A DNA stretch of 64,000 nucleotides, from positions 124,001 to 188,000 of the forward strand of contig BLLK01000062.1 in the NCBI GenBank assembly GCA_021927905.1. The letters run 5' to 3'. Positions 63,083-64,000 of this stretch are shown here, piece by piece. The notes under the pieces were generated by a model, which was given only the letters and a program-made list of their open reading frames with translations, ran no database searches and was not told the origin of the DNA. The position numbers and the translations under genes were made by a program. Position 1 is the stretch's first letter; every line of letters starts with the position of its first letter. The DNA comes from Chaetoceros tenuissimus. Taxonomy: Eukaryota > Bacillariophyta > Thalassiosirophyceae > Chaetocerotales > Chaetocerotaceae.

Positions 63083-64000
63083 TCAATTAATCACATTTCC
63101 TTCGTCATCGATATCCATCCATCTCCCCTTTAGATGTGTAGAACCCATATCTGTGAGGAAGGAGCAAAATTGGCTTGGCTCAATGTCTCGGAATGTCTTC
63201 CAAGCCATGGTATCTTCATCACAAAGTTCCAACAGATATCTACCCCTACAGTCAGCGACCATCATGTTCAAAAATCTGACTCCCATCTTGTTCAGTTCTT
63301 TCTCATCTCCAAATGTGATTGGGTATTTCGCATCATTCATTTTACGCGCCAACCACCTGATTTCCCAAGAGTAACTCTCGAGCATGTACTGTTTGTACTC
63401 TTCACTAGAAGTATCTTTCGTCCAATGACCATCTGGAAGTTCACACCATGCTTTCTTAAAGTTTTCATCAAGTTCGTACCTTTCATTCAACTCATGCATT
63501 AGCTCGAGGCAATCACGTTGATTAGCTTTTAACATTTCCTCTTTTGTAGGGATAATGCTCTCGCCAGTAATATAAGCCAAGCATTGCCACGCACAAACAT
63601 CTATATCCAAGAGTGGATACGACGTTGTTTCGGAGATAAACATCATGCTGGGGTAATCTATTGATAGGTTTCTGTAGCTCTTTTCATACACGTAGTCACT
63701 ATTCATTGAAAGTTCCTTAGAAGGGATAACATTGCCAAGATCTGACGATAAGCAATTTTCTCTCATCTTCCAATGGTCGGTGCTTTCTCCAATGTCTTCC
63801 ATGCACCAATAATTGTATTCTTCTTCACTTTCTTTCCAAGGACGCAATTTTTCCTCTAAACAGTCAAAAGTAGGATTGTACCCAGTGCATAATATAATGA
63901 TATCAACTTGTTCCAGATCTGCAGTTGGATAGTCTTCATTCAATGAATCAAATGTAATAGTCTTTCTAGTCCCATCGTTTTTTATCCCAGATACTTTTGA
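63083..64000 (-). CDS. Flavin-containing monooxygenase-like protein, C-terminal part
   Basis: The frame is open from the stop at 63083 to the window edge (306 codons), so the start lies beyond 64000. VDIIILCTGYNPTFDCLEE is the conserved C-terminal motif of flavin-dependent monooxygenases (D-x(4)-TGY), and FISETTSYPLLDIDVCAWQCLAYITGE matches the downstream NAD(P)H/FAD-contact region of FMOs. These enzymes oxygenate nitrogen or sulfur in small metabolites. The last 90 residues carry WxxR- and DCRGRYLLELCDED-type sequence without a known motif. The FAD- and NADP-binding GxGxxG motifs would be outside the window. Confidence 0.75.
   Translation of the reverse strand, partial: SKVSGIKNDGTRKTITFDSLNEDYPTADLEQVDIIILCTGYNPTFDCLEEKLRPWKESEEEYNYWCMEDIGESTDHWKMRENCLSSDLGNVIPSKELSMNSDYVYEKSYRNLSIDYPSMMFISETTSYPLLDIDVCAWQCLAYITGESIIPTKEEMLKANQRDCLELMHELNERYELDENFKKAWCELPDGHWTKDTSSEEYKQYMLESYSWEIRWLARKMNDAKYPITFGDEKELNKMGVRFLNMMVADCRGRYLLELCDEDTMAWKTFRDIEPSQFCSFLTDMGSTHLKGRWMDIDDEGNVIN

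Noticed and set aside
1-64000. tRNA genes, CRISPR arrays, LTR or virus-like elements
   Set aside because: No tRNA B-box context, no regularly spaced identical repeats, and no reverse transcriptase, integrase or capsid motifs were seen on either strand.

Overview
The window looks like nuclear DNA of a diatom, probably a centric, Chaetoceros-like species with fairly AT-rich DNA; the species is inferred, not proven. Four things support this: short GT-AG introns (mostly 70-123 bp, GTAAGT-type donors); tightly packed, often convergent genes; diatom-typical families (tandem heat-shock-factor genes, a DUF6824-like protein, a GPCR-like protein); and several N-termini made of a signal peptide followed by an ASAFAP-like F (BASS transporter, TPR protein, RusA-like nuclease), the usual plastid-targeting presequence of diatoms. 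No virus, LTR element, CRISPR array or tRNA gene was recognised.

Layout. 1-3.6 kb: a RanBP2-zinc-finger/FG gene convergent with a four-exon protein kinase, and at the very start a decayed duplicate of the facing 3' ends of both. 3.6-8.4 kb: an XRN 5'-3' exonuclease whose frame runs without a stop into a complete proteasome beta5 subunit. 8.5-9.8 kb: arogenate/prephenate dehydrogenase. 10.4-15.5 kb (all minus): two tandem HSFs, a sulfotransferase, and an SPX-like unknown. 16-20.6 kb: a capping-enzyme-like protein with degenerate active sites, a plastid BASS transporter and a BMT2-like rRNA methyltransferase. 21-30 kb: a long charged unknown protein and the SHPRH-type SNF2/PHD/RING ligase. 31.6-36.7 kb: EXO1 (frame break near the N-terminus, tandem repeats at the C-terminus) and a serine carboxypeptidase with an 8-nt microexon.

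36.7-43.6 kb is a gene-poor island. It holds about 3.2 kb of decayed tandem repeats that still show shreds of a minus-strand protein motif, a 51-bp duplication, a 143-bp foldback element and a GC-rich inverted repeat.

43.7-64 kb returns to dense genes: Popeye-like membrane protein, plastid TPR protein, a damaged P450 with the stump of a lost tandem neighbour, a GST with a 24-nt microexon carrying CPFC, a 2OG-Fe(II) oxygenase, a plastid-type RusA resolvase, DUF6824 protein, GPCR-like protein, STELLO-like glycosyltransferase, a 5'-truncated RCC1/LRR gene beside a copy of its neighbour's 3' end, an HD-domain protein, and the 3' part of a flavin monooxygenase.

Recurring themes are DNA/RNA maintenance (XRN, EXO1, SHPRH, RusA, BMT2), local duplication followed by decay (at least four cases), and very small exons carrying catalytic residues. 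All reading frames of the multi-exon models below were checked by hand to sum to whole codons.
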